Position numbers and translations under genes: made by a program. A stretch of DNA of 18,781 nucleotides. It comes from JBKPRX01 sp046734795 (GTDB lineage Bacteria; Actinomycetota; Thermoleophilia; Gaiellales; Gaiellaceae). Positions 1 to 7,244 of this stretch are shown in pieces (positions within the stretch are counted from its first letter, which is position 1; each line of letters starts with the position of its first letter). The stretch lies in the NCBI GenBank assembly GCA_046734795.1, contig JBKPRX010000118.1, positions 1 through 18,781 of the forward strand. Direction: 5' to 3'. The notes under the pieces are model-generated. The model did no database searches. It was not told the DNA's origin and saw only the letters and a program-made list of their open reading frames with translations.

Positions 1-1
1 T

Positions 2-1237
2 CGCGCGCAGACGCTCGTCGAGCTCGTCGACGTCGCCGCGCTCCTTTCGACGCAACCGCTTCCGCAGGGCAGTCGCGTTGCGGTCGTGACGAACGCGGGC
101 GGTCTCGGAATCCTTTGCGCCGACGCGTGCGAGACCGCCGGGCTCGTACTACCGGAGCTGGCCGAAGAGACACAGGCGGAGCTCCGCGACGTGCTTCCGG
201 CCGAGGCGAGCGTCGGCAACCCCGTCGACCTGCTCGGCTCCGCGACAGCAGAGAGCTACGGAGCCGCGCTACCGATCATGCTCGCCGACCCGGGGATCGA
301 CGCGCTGATCGCGTTGTTCGTTCCACCGGTCGCGGTCGACGAGAACGCGGTCGGAGCGGCGATCACACGAGGCGCCGAAACCGCGAACGGAAAGCCTGTG
401 CTCTGCTCGTTCCTGAGTCAGCGCGGAGCGCCGAGCACGCTACGAGTGCCGTCGTTCTCCTACCCGGAGGCAGCGGCCCGCGCTCTGGGCCGCGCAGCCG
501 AGCGCGCCGCCTGGCTCCGCCGGCCCGCCGGCTCGGTACCCGAGCTCGAGGTCGACCGCGCGGGCGCGGCCGCAGTCGTCGAGAAGCGTCACGACGGCTG
601 GCTCGAGGCCGCCGAGGCGCGGGCGCTCCTCCAGGCCTACGGGGTACCGCTCGTCGAGGAGCGCGTGGCCGCGAGCCCGCAAGAGGCTGCAGAAGCCGCC
701 GAGGCCTTCGGCTATCCGGTAGTCGTCAAGACCGCCGTCGCCGGCGCGCACAAGACGGAGACGGGCGGCGTCATCCTCGACCTCGAGGAGGAGGTCGCGG
801 TGTGGGAAGCCGCCTCGCGGCTCGGCGGTCCGGTGCTCGTCCAGAAGCAGATTCGCGGCGGCGCCGAGCTCTTCGCCGGCGTCGTGCAGGACCCGATGTT
901 CGGGCCGCTCATCGGCTTCGGGCCGGGCGGGATCCTCGCCGAGCTGATCGACGACGCGGCCTTCCGGCTCGCGCCGCTGACGGACGTGGATGCACGCGAG
1001 CTCGTCACGAGCGGCAAAGCAGGCCGCCTCGTCGCCGGCTTCCGCGGCCGCCCGCCGGCGGACGCCGAGGCGCTGACGGATCTGCTGCTCCGTCTTTCGC
1101 GGCTCGCGGCCGACTTTCCGGAGGTCGCGGAGCTCGACCTAAACCCGGTGCTCGCGCTGCCGACGGGCTGTGTCGCAGTCGACGCGCGGGTGCGGGTCGC
1201 CCCGGCGCCGCAGCGGCAAGTACCGAAGACGTGGTGA
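2..1237 (+). CDS. Acyl-CoA/acetyl-CoA synthetase, ADP (NDP)-forming, 3' part
   Basis: This is the C-terminal 411 residues of an NDP-forming acyl-CoA synthetase, a cytoplasmic enzyme that interconverts acyl-CoA plus ADP and phosphate with the free acid, CoA and ATP. The reading frame is open to the left edge, and the residues before the first ATG (TLVELVDVAALLSTQPLP, then RVAVVTNAGG) match the family, so the gene begins outside the window. Visible parts are the second CoA-ligase-type domain (NAGG near residue 33, VDLLGSA near 76) and then an ATP-grasp domain (EARALLQAYGVPLVEE, then FGYPVVVKTAVAGAHKTETGGV, ending ELDLNPVLALP). Family members are about 700 residues, so roughly 290 are missing, including the CoA-binding domain and the phosphohistidine region. 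Acid specificity cannot be read from this part. The stop is TGA at 1235-1237. The class is secure; acetate as substrate is only one possibility. Confidence 0.9.
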   Translation, partial: RAQTLVELVDVAALLSTQPLPQGSRVAVVTNAGGLGILCADACETAGLVLPELAEETQAELRDVLPAEASVGNPVDLLGSATAESYGAALPIMLADPGIDALIALFVPPVAVDENAVGAAITRGAETANGKPVLCSFLSQRGAPSTLRVPSFSYPEAAARALGRAAERAAWLRRPAGSVPELEVDRAGAAAVVEKRHDGWLEAAEARALLQAYGVPLVEERVAASPQEAAEAAEAFGYPVVVKTAVAGAHKTETGGVILDLEEEVAVWEAASRLGGPVLVQKQIRGGAELFAGVVQDPMFGPLIGFGPGGILAELIDDAAFRLAPLTDVDARELVTSGKAGRLVAGFRGRPPADAEALTDLLLRLSRLAADFPEVAELDLNPVLALPTGCVAVDARVRVAPAPQRQVPKTW

Positions 1238-1282
1238 GCCGAGCGGCGGTCGCCGCGTGCGCGTTGCTCGCAAACGTCGGCT

Positions 1283-1308
1283 GAGCCGCAGCGTCCCTAC
1301 GGCTTTTT
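1283..1308 (+). terminator. Weak candidate intrinsic terminator
   Basis: The arms AGCCG (1284-1288) and CGGCT (1300-1304) can pair around an 11-base loop, with one further G-T pair outside, and the right arm runs into five T residues (1304-1308). It lies between the acyl-CoA synthetase stop and the ribosome site of the CBS gene, where a terminator would be expected. The stem is short, so the call is tentative. Confidence 0.3.
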
Positions 1309-1355
1309 GCCGATGGCGCTCGGACCGGTGCCGACGACGCTTGGGTCAGCCACCC

Positions 1356-1361
1356 AAGGAG
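1356..1361 (+). promoter_or_regulatory. Ribosome binding site of the CBS-BON gene
   Basis: AAGGAG sits six bases before ATG 1368. It selects that start over an in-frame GTG at 1170, which lies inside the preceding gene. Confidence 0.85.
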
Positions 1362-1367
1362 CCGAGG

Positions 1368-2009
1368 ATGAAGATCGCACAGATCATGACCACGGATGTC
1401 GTCACCGTTCCACCTTCGAAATCGCTCAAGGACGCAGCCGAGCTGCTGCTCGAGCACCGCATCTCCGGCATGCCCGTCGTCACGTCGAACGGCGATGTCC
1501 TCGGCGTTCTGAGCGAGACGGACATCCTCTTCAAGGAGCGCGTGCAGGACACGCGAAGACCGGGCCTCCTGCGTCGACGGCCGACGACGAGCGACGACGA
1601 CGTGATCAAGCTCTCGGCCCGCACCGTCGGCGCGGCGATGACGATGCCCGCCCTCACGATCGGAGCGGATCGCACAGTCGCCGAAGCCGCGACGATCATG
1701 CTCGAGCGCGGCGTCAACCGTCTGCCCGTCGTGGACGTGGAAGGCCGGCTCGTCGGCCTCGTCACGCGGTCCGACATCGTGCGCGTCTTTGCGCGGAACG
1801 ATGCCGAGATCGAGCGCGAGCTGCGCGAAGAAGTTCTCGTCGGCGACTTCTGGCTCGACGCGGCGGAGTTCGAGATCGAGGTCGACCATGGCGAGGTGCG
1901 GATCGTCGGAGAGGTCGCGACCGAAATAGATGCCGATGCGTTGCGGCGCGCCGTGTCGCTCGTGCCTGGTGTCGTCTGTGTGGACGCGCGGCTCGCCGTC
2001 GCCTCTTAG
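1368..2009 (+). CDS. CBS-domain pair with C-terminal BON domain
   Basis: This 213-residue soluble protein has two CBS motifs, about residues 7-58 (IMTTDVVTVPP, then ISGMPVV, GVLSETDIL) and 90-142 (AMTMPALTIGAD, then VNRLPVVD, LVGLVTRSDIV). A C-terminal BON-like region follows at about 155-212 (FEIEVDHGEVRIVGEV, then VPGVVCVDARL). CBS pairs commonly bind adenine nucleotides, and BON domains are thought to contact membranes or partner proteins. The arrangement therefore suggests an energy- or ligand-sensing regulatory protein. The ATG has a good ribosome site six bases upstream. The cupin gene starts ten bases after the stop. No target can be named from sequence. The domain call is secure; the role is inferred. 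Confidence 0.9.
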   Translation: MKIAQIMTTDVVTVPPSKSLKDAAELLLEHRISGMPVVTSNGDVLGVLSETDILFKERVQDTRRPGLLRRRPTTSDDDVIKLSARTVGAAMTMPALTIGADRTVAEAATIMLERGVNRLPVVDVEGRLVGLVTRSDIVRVFARNDAEIERELREEVLVGDFWLDAAEFEIEVDHGEVRIVGEVATEIDADALRRAVSLVPGVVCVDARLAVAS

Positions 2010-2012
2010 GCT
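2007..2012 (+). promoter_or_regulatory. Candidate -10 element for leaderless cupin transcript
   Basis: TAGGCT fits the actinobacterial -10 pattern TANNNT and lies exactly seven bases before GTG 2020, which has no Shine-Dalgarno site. The first three bases are also the stop codon of the CBS gene, so part of the match is forced. The same hexamer and spacing recur at 8180-8185. Confidence 0.4.
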
Positions 2013-2019
2013 GTCGGTC

Positions 2020-2346
2020 GTGCACGAGTTCGGGGTTGCGAGCGCCGTCGAGCGCCTCCGCGAGGCTGGCGGCGGCTACGAGATCGTCCACGAGTCTCCC
2101 GGCCTCGAGCTCGGCGTCTACGTCCTCGTCGCGCCCGAGGCCGACCGGCAGCAACCGCACGAAGACGACGAGGTCTACGTCGGGCTCGACGGCTCGGGAT
2201 CGCTGGAGGTCGTGGGGGCCGACGGCGCGCGCACCCAGGTCGCGATCGGCGTCGGCGACGCGATCTTCGTCGAGGCGGGCGCAGACCACCGCTTCGTCGG
2301 CTACGAGCAGCTCGCCGTGCTCGTCATCTTCGAGCGGCGACGCTAG
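2020..2346 (+). CDS. Small single-domain cupin protein
   Basis: This 108-residue protein is a single cupin barrel. It shows the first cupin motif (QQPHEDDEVYVGLDGSGSL, with H48 and the E/D run) and the second (GVGDAIFVEAGADHRF, with a His). Those residues could hold a divalent metal. Small cupins of this type have very varied functions, including isomerases, dioxygenases and sensors, and no substrate can be deduced. An in-frame ATG at 1930 lies inside the CBS gene and would add 30 residues with no cupin similarity. GTG 2020 begins where the cupin-like sequence begins (VHEFGVASAVERLREAGG). It ends five bases from the convergent gene at 2351. It may be read through from the CBS gene or from its own leaderless promoter. 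Confidence 0.85.
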   Translation: MHEFGVASAVERLREAGGGYEIVHESPGLELGVYVLVAPEADRQQPHEDDEVYVGLDGSGSLEVVGADGARTQVAIGVGDAIFVEAGADHRFVGYEQLAVLVIFERRR

Positions 2347-2350
2347 AACG

Positions 2351-2671
2351 TCAGGCGGCGAGGCCGGCGAGTCGCTCGGCGAGCTCGTGCAGCGTGCCGA
2401 GGCCGCCGATGCTGCCGATCCGAAGCGCTTCGCCGGTGACGAGCTCGAGCACGATCGAGGGCCGGCCGCCGATCCGCTCCGGCACGAGGCGCCCGACGTG
2501 CAGTGCCTCGATGTCCGAGTACGGGACGCTCCGGCTGTTCTCGCCTTCGAGCTCCAAGCGCTCTTGGCCGAGCTCGAGCTTCCCCGAGCGGAGGGGGCCG
2601 CGGGCTTCGCTCCAGACGACTGCGTAGCTTCCCATGCCGCGCATGCTCGCCGGGAACCGGCCGACGAGCAT
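2351..2671 (-). CDS. Conserved hypothetical protein, possible PH-like fold
   Basis: I do not recognise a named family with certainty. From ATG 2671 the protein has 106 residues, with alternating beta-type segments (SYAVVWSEARGPLRSGKLEL, VPYSDIEALHVG, PSIVLELVTGEALRIGSI) and a final helix (LGTLHELAERLAGL). This pattern resembles small bacterial PH-like domains. No signal peptide or membrane segment is present. ATG 2671 was chosen because GAGG stands five to six bases upstream. A GTG at 2707 would add 12 residues with a poorer ribosome site. The gene is convergent with the cupin and divergent from the GerMN lipoprotein, so it is probably transcribed alone. Confidence 0.7.
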   Translation of the reverse strand: MLVGRFPASMRGMGSYAVVWSEARGPLRSGKLELGQERLELEGENSRSVPYSDIEALHVGRLVPERIGGRPSIVLELVTGEALRIGSIGGLGTLHELAERLAGLAA

Positions 2672-2748
2672 CAGGGCCTCTTCACATGCCCGGTGCGGGA
2701 AACCCACACGGCGGGACCGGTGCGCCCGATACCGTCTGCCGCCGAGCG

Positions 2749-3609
2749 ATGAGGTGGATCTTTCCCATTGCCTTCGCCGCGCTGGTTGCCGCCGGCTGCA
2801 GCTCGACCTCGGACTCGGGCTCGACCTCCAGCGCCGTGTCCACCGCCTCCACCGAAACGGCCGTCACCGCAACGACGTCCACCGGGACTCCGGTGAGGCG
2901 CACCTCGCTGCGCGTGTACTTCCTGCGGGACGGGGTCGTCGCACCGGTTGGGCGCGAGGTTCCCGAGACGCAAGCCGTTGCGCGGGCTGCGGTCGCGCAG
3001 CTGATCGCCGGGCCGACGGTCGAGGAGCGCGCGATGGGCCTCCGAAGCGACGTTCCGCACGACACCGAGCTCCGCGGCCTGACGATCGCCGGAGGCCAGG
3101 CAACCGTCGACCTTTCGCAGCCGTTCGCGGAAGGCGCCGAAGCGTCGCTGTCCTCGCGCTTTGCACAAGTCGTCTACACGCTGACGCAGTTCGCGACCGT
3201 GCAGACCGTGCTCTTCGAGATCGAAGGCGAGCCGATGACGACGGTCACCGACGGCGAGGGCACGCTTCTCGACCACGCGCCGGGCCGTACCGAGTACGAG
3301 ACGTTGACACCGGCGATCCTCGTCGAGTCACCGCTTCCGAACGAGACCGTCACGACTCCGTTCGCGATCTCCGGCACGGCGAACACGTTCGAGGCCACGT
3401 TCCAGGTCGAGGTGCTCGACGAGTCCGGCAAGGTCGTCGGGAAGCGCTTCGTGACCGCGACGAGCGGGAGCGGACAGCGCGGAACCTTCCGCGCGCAGGT
3501 GAGCGCGGACGCCGCGCCGGGCCCGATCCGGCTCGTCGTCTACGAAGACAGCGCGGCCACCGGCAAGCGCATCCACGAGGTCGAGCTGCCGCTCCGCCTC
3601 GCTCGCTAG
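2749..3609 (+). CDS. GerMN-Gmad2 domain lipoprotein
   Basis: This is a predicted exported lipoprotein of 286 residues. A short signal peptide (MRWIFPIAFAALVAAG) precedes Cys17, the likely lipidated residue, and a Ser/Thr-rich linker runs to about residue 43. A GerMN domain follows at about 45-175 (LRVYFLRDGVVAPVGREV, then AVAQLIAGPTVEER, then ATVDLSQPFAEG). A C-terminal Gmad2 immunoglobulin-like domain covers about 185-283 (VESPLPNETVTTPFAISGTA, then RGTFRAQVS). This pair occurs in surface proteins of non-sporulating actinobacteria as well as spore formers, so it does not imply sporulation. ATG 2749 was chosen because the signal peptide starts there; the in-frame region upstream has no such features. 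A TACCGT hexamer at 2730-2735 could be the -10 of a promoter with a very short leader. The exact function is unknown. Confidence 0.88.
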   Translation: MRWIFPIAFAALVAAGCSSTSDSGSTSSAVSTASTETAVTATTSTGTPVRRTSLRVYFLRDGVVAPVGREVPETQAVARAAVAQLIAGPTVEERAMGLRSDVPHDTELRGLTIAGGQATVDLSQPFAEGAEASLSSRFAQVVYTLTQFATVQTVLFEIEGEPMTTVTDGEGTLLDHAPGRTEYETLTPAILVESPLPNETVTTPFAISGTANTFEATFQVEVLDESGKVVGKRFVTATSGSGQRGTFRAQVSADAAPGPIRLVVYEDSAATGKRIHEVELPLRLAR

Positions 3610-3626
3610 CTCTGGCCGGCCGAGCT
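3608..3626 (+). terminator. Hairpin after the lipoprotein gene
   Basis: AGCTC and GAGCT flank a GGCCGGCC core, giving a near-perfect GC-rich dyad that overlaps the stop codon. No T tract follows, so it could act as a terminator or simply as a structured 3' end. Confidence 0.3.
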
Positions 3627-3691
3627 CTGCGGAAAAGCCGCAACGCAAACCCGCATGGAAGCCGGATGGCCGGTGTTCTCGCGGTTCCTAG

Positions 3692-3712
3692 CGTTCGAAC
3701 GGCAAGTTCGTT
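3692..3712. promoter_or_regulatory. Overlapping dyads upstream of nirK, candidate operator
   Basis: CGTTCGAACG (3692-3701) is a perfect 10-base palindrome. Its right half also pairs with a second arm in CGAAC-N5-GTTCG. A possible -10 hexamer TAGCGT (3689-3694) overlaps the left edge. The site lies 24-44 bases before the nitrite reductase start, which suits a repressor or activator site. No regulator is assigned. Confidence 0.35.
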
Positions 3713-3722
3713 GCGCGACCCC

Positions 3723-3728
3723 AAGGAG
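3723..3728 (+). promoter_or_regulatory. Ribosome binding site of nirK
   Basis: AAGGAG lies seven bases before GTG 3736. It rules out the in-frame ATG at 3655 as the start. Confidence 0.85.
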
Positions 3729-3735
3729 TTTTCCC

Positions 3736-4812
3736 GTGAACACCCATTTCGTCCCTGTCGCCATCGCAGCGGCTGTGATCGCAGTCTTCGCCGCGAGCAT
3801 CGTCGTGATCGACCACAACCTGCGCGACAGCGGCTCCTCGTCCTCGACCACTGCGACCCCGGCGACCGGCTCCTCGATGACCGATTCGTCGCTGCACAGC
3901 TTCGCCGGAACGCTCCCTGAGAACGCCGACGAGCTGGCAGCGAAGCACAAGCCGTACCCGGCGGCGATGCCGCCGCTCCACGCAGGCAACGTCGTTCCCG
4001 TCCACCTGACGCTGAAGGACGTGACGATCGACATCGCTCCCGGCGTGAAGTACGCGGCCTGGGCATGGGCCGGCGGCGCGCCCGGTCCCGTCGTGCACGT
4101 CAAGGAAGGTCAGACCGTGCGCATGACGCTGACGAACGAAGGCGCGATCGCGCACTCAATCGACTTCCACGCGGCGCGGATCGCACCGAACGTCGCATTC
4201 CGTGACGTCGACCCCGGCAAGTCGTTCACGTTCGAGTTCAAGGCGAACGATCCGGGCGTCTACATGTACCACTGCGGCACGAAGCCCGTGTTGATGCACA
4301 TCGCGAACGGCATGTACGGCGCGATCGTCGTCGAGCCGACGAAGCCGCTGCCGCACGCCGACCGCAACTACGTGCTCGTCGCAAGCGAGTGGTACTTGGA
4401 TAGCGACGGCCTCTCCAAGCCCGCCCAGTTCGACATGGAGAAGGCACACGCGCGCGTGCCCGACTGGATGACCTTCAACGGCTACGCGGGCCAGTACGCG
4501 AAGCATCCGTTGACGGCGAACCCCGGCGAGACCGTTCGCTTCTGGGTCGTCGACGCAGGCCCGAGCATCGACGCAGACTTCCACGTGGTCGGCACCATCC
4601 TCAGTCGCGCGTGGGTCGCGTCAGGCCTCGAGAACGAGCCTCTTCGCAACGTCCAGACGGTCACCGTGCCCGCGGGGGGCGGCGGCGTCTTCGACGTGAA
4701 GATCAACGAGCCCGGCTCGTATCCCTTCGTCAGTCATGCGTTCTCGAGCGTCGATCTCGGCCAGGTCGGCGTGCTGAACGTCGGCGAGGTCGAGCACACG
4801 ATGACGCACTAG
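3736..4812 (+). CDS. nirK: Copper-containing nitrite reductase, NirK-like, membrane-anchored
   Basis: This 358-residue two-cupredoxin multicopper protein is predicted to reduce nitrite to nitric oxide outside the membrane. An N-terminal hydrophobic segment (about residues 5-25) acts as signal or anchor, followed by a Ser/Thr-rich linker. By comparison with NirK, the type 1 copper ligands are H140, C180, H188 and M193. The type 2 ligands are H145, H179 and H334. The catalytic pair is D143 (in HSIDFH) and H283 (in DADFHVVG). The spacings 140/143/145 and 283/334 equal the textbook 95/98/100 and 255/306. The loop between C180 and H188 is one residue shorter than in the classical enzymes. GTG 3736 has a clear ribosome site. 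A related two-domain oxidase with another substrate remains possible, but keeping both D143 and H283 favours nitrite reduction. Confidence 0.82.
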   Translation: MNTHFVPVAIAAAVIAVFAASIVVIDHNLRDSGSSSSTTATPATGSSMTDSSLHSFAGTLPENADELAAKHKPYPAAMPPLHAGNVVPVHLTLKDVTIDIAPGVKYAAWAWAGGAPGPVVHVKEGQTVRMTLTNEGAIAHSIDFHAARIAPNVAFRDVDPGKSFTFEFKANDPGVYMYHCGTKPVLMHIANGMYGAIVVEPTKPLPHADRNYVLVASEWYLDSDGLSKPAQFDMEKAHARVPDWMTFNGYAGQYAKHPLTANPGETVRFWVVDAGPSIDADFHVVGTILSRAWVASGLENEPLRNVQTVTVPAGGGGVFDVKINEPGSYPFVSHAFSSVDLGQVGVLNVGEVEHTMTH

Positions 4813-4839
4813 AGATCCGGCGCCACAACCGGAAACGAC

Positions 4840-4865
4840 GAGCGGGCGGCTCCGGCCGCCCGTTC
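4840..4865. terminator. Strong bidirectional hairpin terminator
   Basis: The left arm (GAG then CGGGCGGC) and right arm (GCCGCCCG then TTC) form an 11-pair stem with one G-T pair around a TCCG tetraloop. It stands between two convergent genes, nirK ending at 4812 and the response regulator ending at 4876, so it can end both transcripts. T tracts are poor on both strands. Confidence 0.75.
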
Positions 4866-4875
4866 GCGTCTCGTC

Positions 4876-5544
4876 TTAAGACTCTGCTTCGTCGGCTTCG
4901 AGCAGGCCGTGCGCGAGCGCGTAGCGAACGAGCTCGGCGCGGGTCGAGAGGCGAAGCTTTTGCATAATGTGCGCACGGTGCGTCTCGGCCGTTCGCACGG
5001 AGATGTAGAGCATCTTCGCGATCTCTTGATTCGTGTGGCCGAGCGCGAGCAGGCGCAGCACCTCGCGCTCGCGGTCCGAGAGCGGATCGGCGGCTGCCTT
5101 CGCATCTGCCTCCGCCTCTGCCGCCGCGAGGCGCGCGCCGAGCACCGGATGCACGTAGTGGCGGCCCGCGGCGACCTCGTGGATCGCCTGCACGAGGTCC
5201 GCGTCCGCGGCCTCCTTCAGCAGGTAGCCGCGCGCCCCGACGGCGAACGCCTCACGCACGTAGCTCGGGTCGTCCTGCATCGAGAGGACGAGGATCTTGG
5301 CGTCGGGCGCCGCCTCGAGCACCTCGGGCGTCGCTTCGAGCCCGCTTCGGCCCGGCATCGTCACGTCGAGCAGCACGACGTCCGGCTTCTCGAGCCGCGC
5401 TTTGCGGATCGCCTCGTCCGCGCTGCCGGCTTCTTCGACCACGTCAAACCCGTCTTCCGCTTCGAGCAGCTTGCGCAAGCCCGAGCGCACGATTGCGTGG
5501 TCGTCGACGATCAACACGCGGATCGCGTTCGTCGCATCCGCCAT
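4876..5544 (-). CDS. NarL/LuxR-family response regulator
   Basis: This 222-residue regulator pairs with the kinase encoded just upstream. The receiver domain (about 8-125) has the acidic pair D14-D15, phospho-acceptor D60 (VVLLDVTMPG), switch S88 and conserved K110 (GYLLKEA). A short Ala/Glu-rich linker leads to a LuxR-type helix-turn-helix (about 155-215; LSDREREVLRLLALGHTNQEIA, then SVRTAETHRAHIMQKL). All phosphotransfer residues are intact. Its ATG overlaps the kinase TGA by one base (TGATG order on the - strand), so translation is probably coupled. The NarL/DevR type would fit a nitrate, nitrite, oxygen or redox response, but the target genes are not shown by sequence. The neighbouring nirK is an obvious candidate. 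Confidence 0.93.
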   Translation of the reverse strand: MADATNAIRVLIVDDHAIVRSGLRKLLEAEDGFDVVEEAGSADEAIRKARLEKPDVVLLDVTMPGRSGLEATPEVLEAAPDAKILVLSMQDDPSYVREAFAVGARGYLLKEAADADLVQAIHEVAAGRHYVHPVLGARLAAAEAEADAKAAADPLSDREREVLRLLALGHTNQEIAKMLYISVRTAETHRAHIMQKLRLSTRAELVRYALAHGLLEADEAES

Positions 5545-7175
5545 CAGACCGGCACCTCGGCGACGAGCGCAGTGCCGGATTCGACGCTCGACTCGATCTC
5601 GATCCGGCCGCCGACGAGAGCGACGCGCTCGCGCATCCCCAGCAGGCCGAGACCGCCGTCACGTGTGCTCGCGGGGTCGAAGCCGTTGCCGTCGTCCTCG
5701 ATCACCACCGTCACGCTCGCATCTTTGCGGGTCACGAGGACGCTGACCCGGTTCGCGCGTGCGTGCTTGACCACGTTCGTCAGTGCCTCTTGCACGATCC
5801 GGTACAGCGTCGTCTCGACCTCGGCCGGAAGACGTGCGCTCGGGAGCAACGCTTGGAAATCGACGTCGATGCCGGTCTGCTCGGCGAACGTCGACGTCAG
5901 TCGCTCGAGCGCGGGCACGAGGCCGAAGTCGTCGAGCGCCTTCGGCCGCAACTCGACCGCGAGCCGCCGCACGTCTTGCAACGTCGCGAGCACGAGCTCG
6001 CGCAGCGACGCAGCCGCGCTCTTGGCCTCGTCGGCCGTCGATGCTTCCTCGACCGCCCGCAAGCCCAGCAGGATCGACGTCAGCGCCTGACCGGTCTCGT
6101 CGTGCAGCTCGCGTGCGAGCCGCCTGCGCTCGAGCTCCTGCGCAGTGACGACACGCTGCAGCGCGTCGCGCGCAACGCGTTGGGAGAGGTCGACCGCAAC
6201 GGCCGCGCGCGCGGCGAAGATCTCGGCGACGCGGCGGTCCTCGTCGGTGAATCTCCCGTCGCCGCCGAGCTTGTCGTGCGCGACGACGACGCCGATCGCG
6301 GAGTCGCGAAGCAAGAGCGGAACGTACAACGCCGTTCGCACCTGGAACTTCCGGCCGACGTCCTGGTCGACCTCGGGGTCGTCGAGCACCGAGTCGATTC
6401 GCTCGGACTGCCGCCGCTCGAGGATCCGCATCGTCTTCGATCGCTCGCCGAGCAACATTCCCTCGAAGTCGGCCGCGCCTTCGCCGGCTGCCGCTTCGAC
6501 GCGAAGCGCCCGCTCTCCGTGCGGAAGCGCAATCGCGACGAGCCGTGCGTCGATCAGCTCGCGCACTCGCGAGCACACGGTCTCGAGCAGCGCCGACAGC
6601 TCGAACTCCGAGACGAGCGGGTTCATCACCTCGTGCAGCGACTCGAGCTGCGCCGACCACTTCGTTGCGGCTTCGTACAGCCGCGCGTTCTCGATCGCGA
6701 CAGCCGCCTGCGCGGCCAAGAGCTGAAGGAGCTCTTCGTCCTCGGCGGTGAAGTCCACCCCCCCGTCTTTCTCGGTGAGGTAGAGGTTGCCGTAGGAAAC
6801 GCCGCGCAAGATGATCGGCACGCCGACGAACGTGCCCATCGGTGGATGTCCCGGCGGAAAGCCGACCGACCGCGGATCGTCAGAGAGGCTGTGGAGCCGC
6901 AACGGCTGCGCGTCGCTGATCAAGACGCCGAGGATCCCGCGGCCGTGCGGCGGGTCTCCGATCTCGCGGCGGACGTCGTCCTCGATCCCGTACGTGATGA
7001 ACCGCTCGAGCGAGCGGCCCGACGAATCGATCACACCGAGCGCGGCATACTTCGCGCCGGCCAGCTCTGCCGCCGCGTTCGTGACGCGCTGCAACACACC
7101 GTCGAGCGTGAGCTCGGACGTGAGCGCGATTCCCGCCTCGACCAACGCCCGCGTTCGATTTTCCGTCTGCGCCAC
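5544..7175 (-). CDS. DevS/DosT-like GAF-GAF sensor histidine kinase
   Basis: This is a 543-residue soluble sensor kinase counted from GTG 7175. GAF-A covers about 10-160, GAF-B about 180-330, the HisKA_3 dimerisation domain about 345-410 (phospho-acceptor H358 in ARELHDETGQ) and the HATPase about 455-543 (N467 in EALTNVVKHA, D495 in IEDDGNGFDP, glycine box LGLLGMRERV). GAF-A resembles mycobacterial DevS/DosT. It keeps H110 in GHPPMGTF and Y132 in GNLYLTEK, separated by 22 residues. From memory, the DevS haem ligand H149 and distal Y171 have the same spacing. The start is uncertain: GTG 7175 has a TACGCT -10 six bases upstream, while ATG 7214 would add 13 residues without a ribosome site. The gene lies divergent from the thioredoxin-fold gene and upstream of its regulator. 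Confidence 0.9.
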   Translation of the reverse strand: MAQTENRTRALVEAGIALTSELTLDGVLQRVTNAAAELAGAKYAALGVIDSSGRSLERFITYGIEDDVRREIGDPPHGRGILGVLISDAQPLRLHSLSDDPRSVGFPPGHPPMGTFVGVPIILRGVSYGNLYLTEKDGGVDFTAEDEELLQLLAAQAAVAIENARLYEAATKWSAQLESLHEVMNPLVSEFELSALLETVCSRVRELIDARLVAIALPHGERALRVEAAAGEGAADFEGMLLGERSKTMRILERRQSERIDSVLDDPEVDQDVGRKFQVRTALYVPLLLRDSAIGVVVAHDKLGGDGRFTDEDRRVAEIFAARAAVAVDLSQRVARDALQRVVTAQELERRRLARELHDETGQALTSILLGLRAVEEASTADEAKSAAASLRELVLATLQDVRRLAVELRPKALDDFGLVPALERLTSTFAEQTGIDVDFQALLPSARLPAEVETTLYRIVQEALTNVVKHARANRVSVLVTRKDASVTVVIEDDGNGFDPASTRDGGLGLLGMRERVALVGGRIEIESSVESGTALVAEVPV

Positions 7176-7181
7176 CTGGAC

Positions 7182-7187
7182 AGCGTA
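7182..7187 (-). promoter_or_regulatory. Candidate -10 element for leaderless kinase transcript
   Basis: On the - strand TACGCT lies six bases before GTG 7175 and fits TANNNT. If it is used, the kinase mRNA is leaderless and GTG 7175 is the start. If ATG 7214 is the true start, this hexamer lies inside the gene. Confidence 0.35.
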
Positions 7188-7244
7188 CGCCGCCGCGCGC
7201 GAAGCAGGCACCATGTCGCCGTGCGACGACGCGAGCGAAGGCTG

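Noticed and set aside
1930..2019. ATG 1930 as start of the cupin
   Set aside because: It lies inside the CBS-BON coding region, has no ribosome site and adds residues unlike a cupin.
3655..3735. ATG 3655 as start of nirK
   Set aside because: The ideal AAGGAG precedes GTG 3736, where the membrane segment begins; the added residues look non-coding.
5493..7244. Long open + strand frame opposite the sensor kinase
   Set aside because: It is a GC-rich antisense shadow of a well-defined kinase; only its last part, from ATG 7245, encodes the thioredoxin-fold protein.
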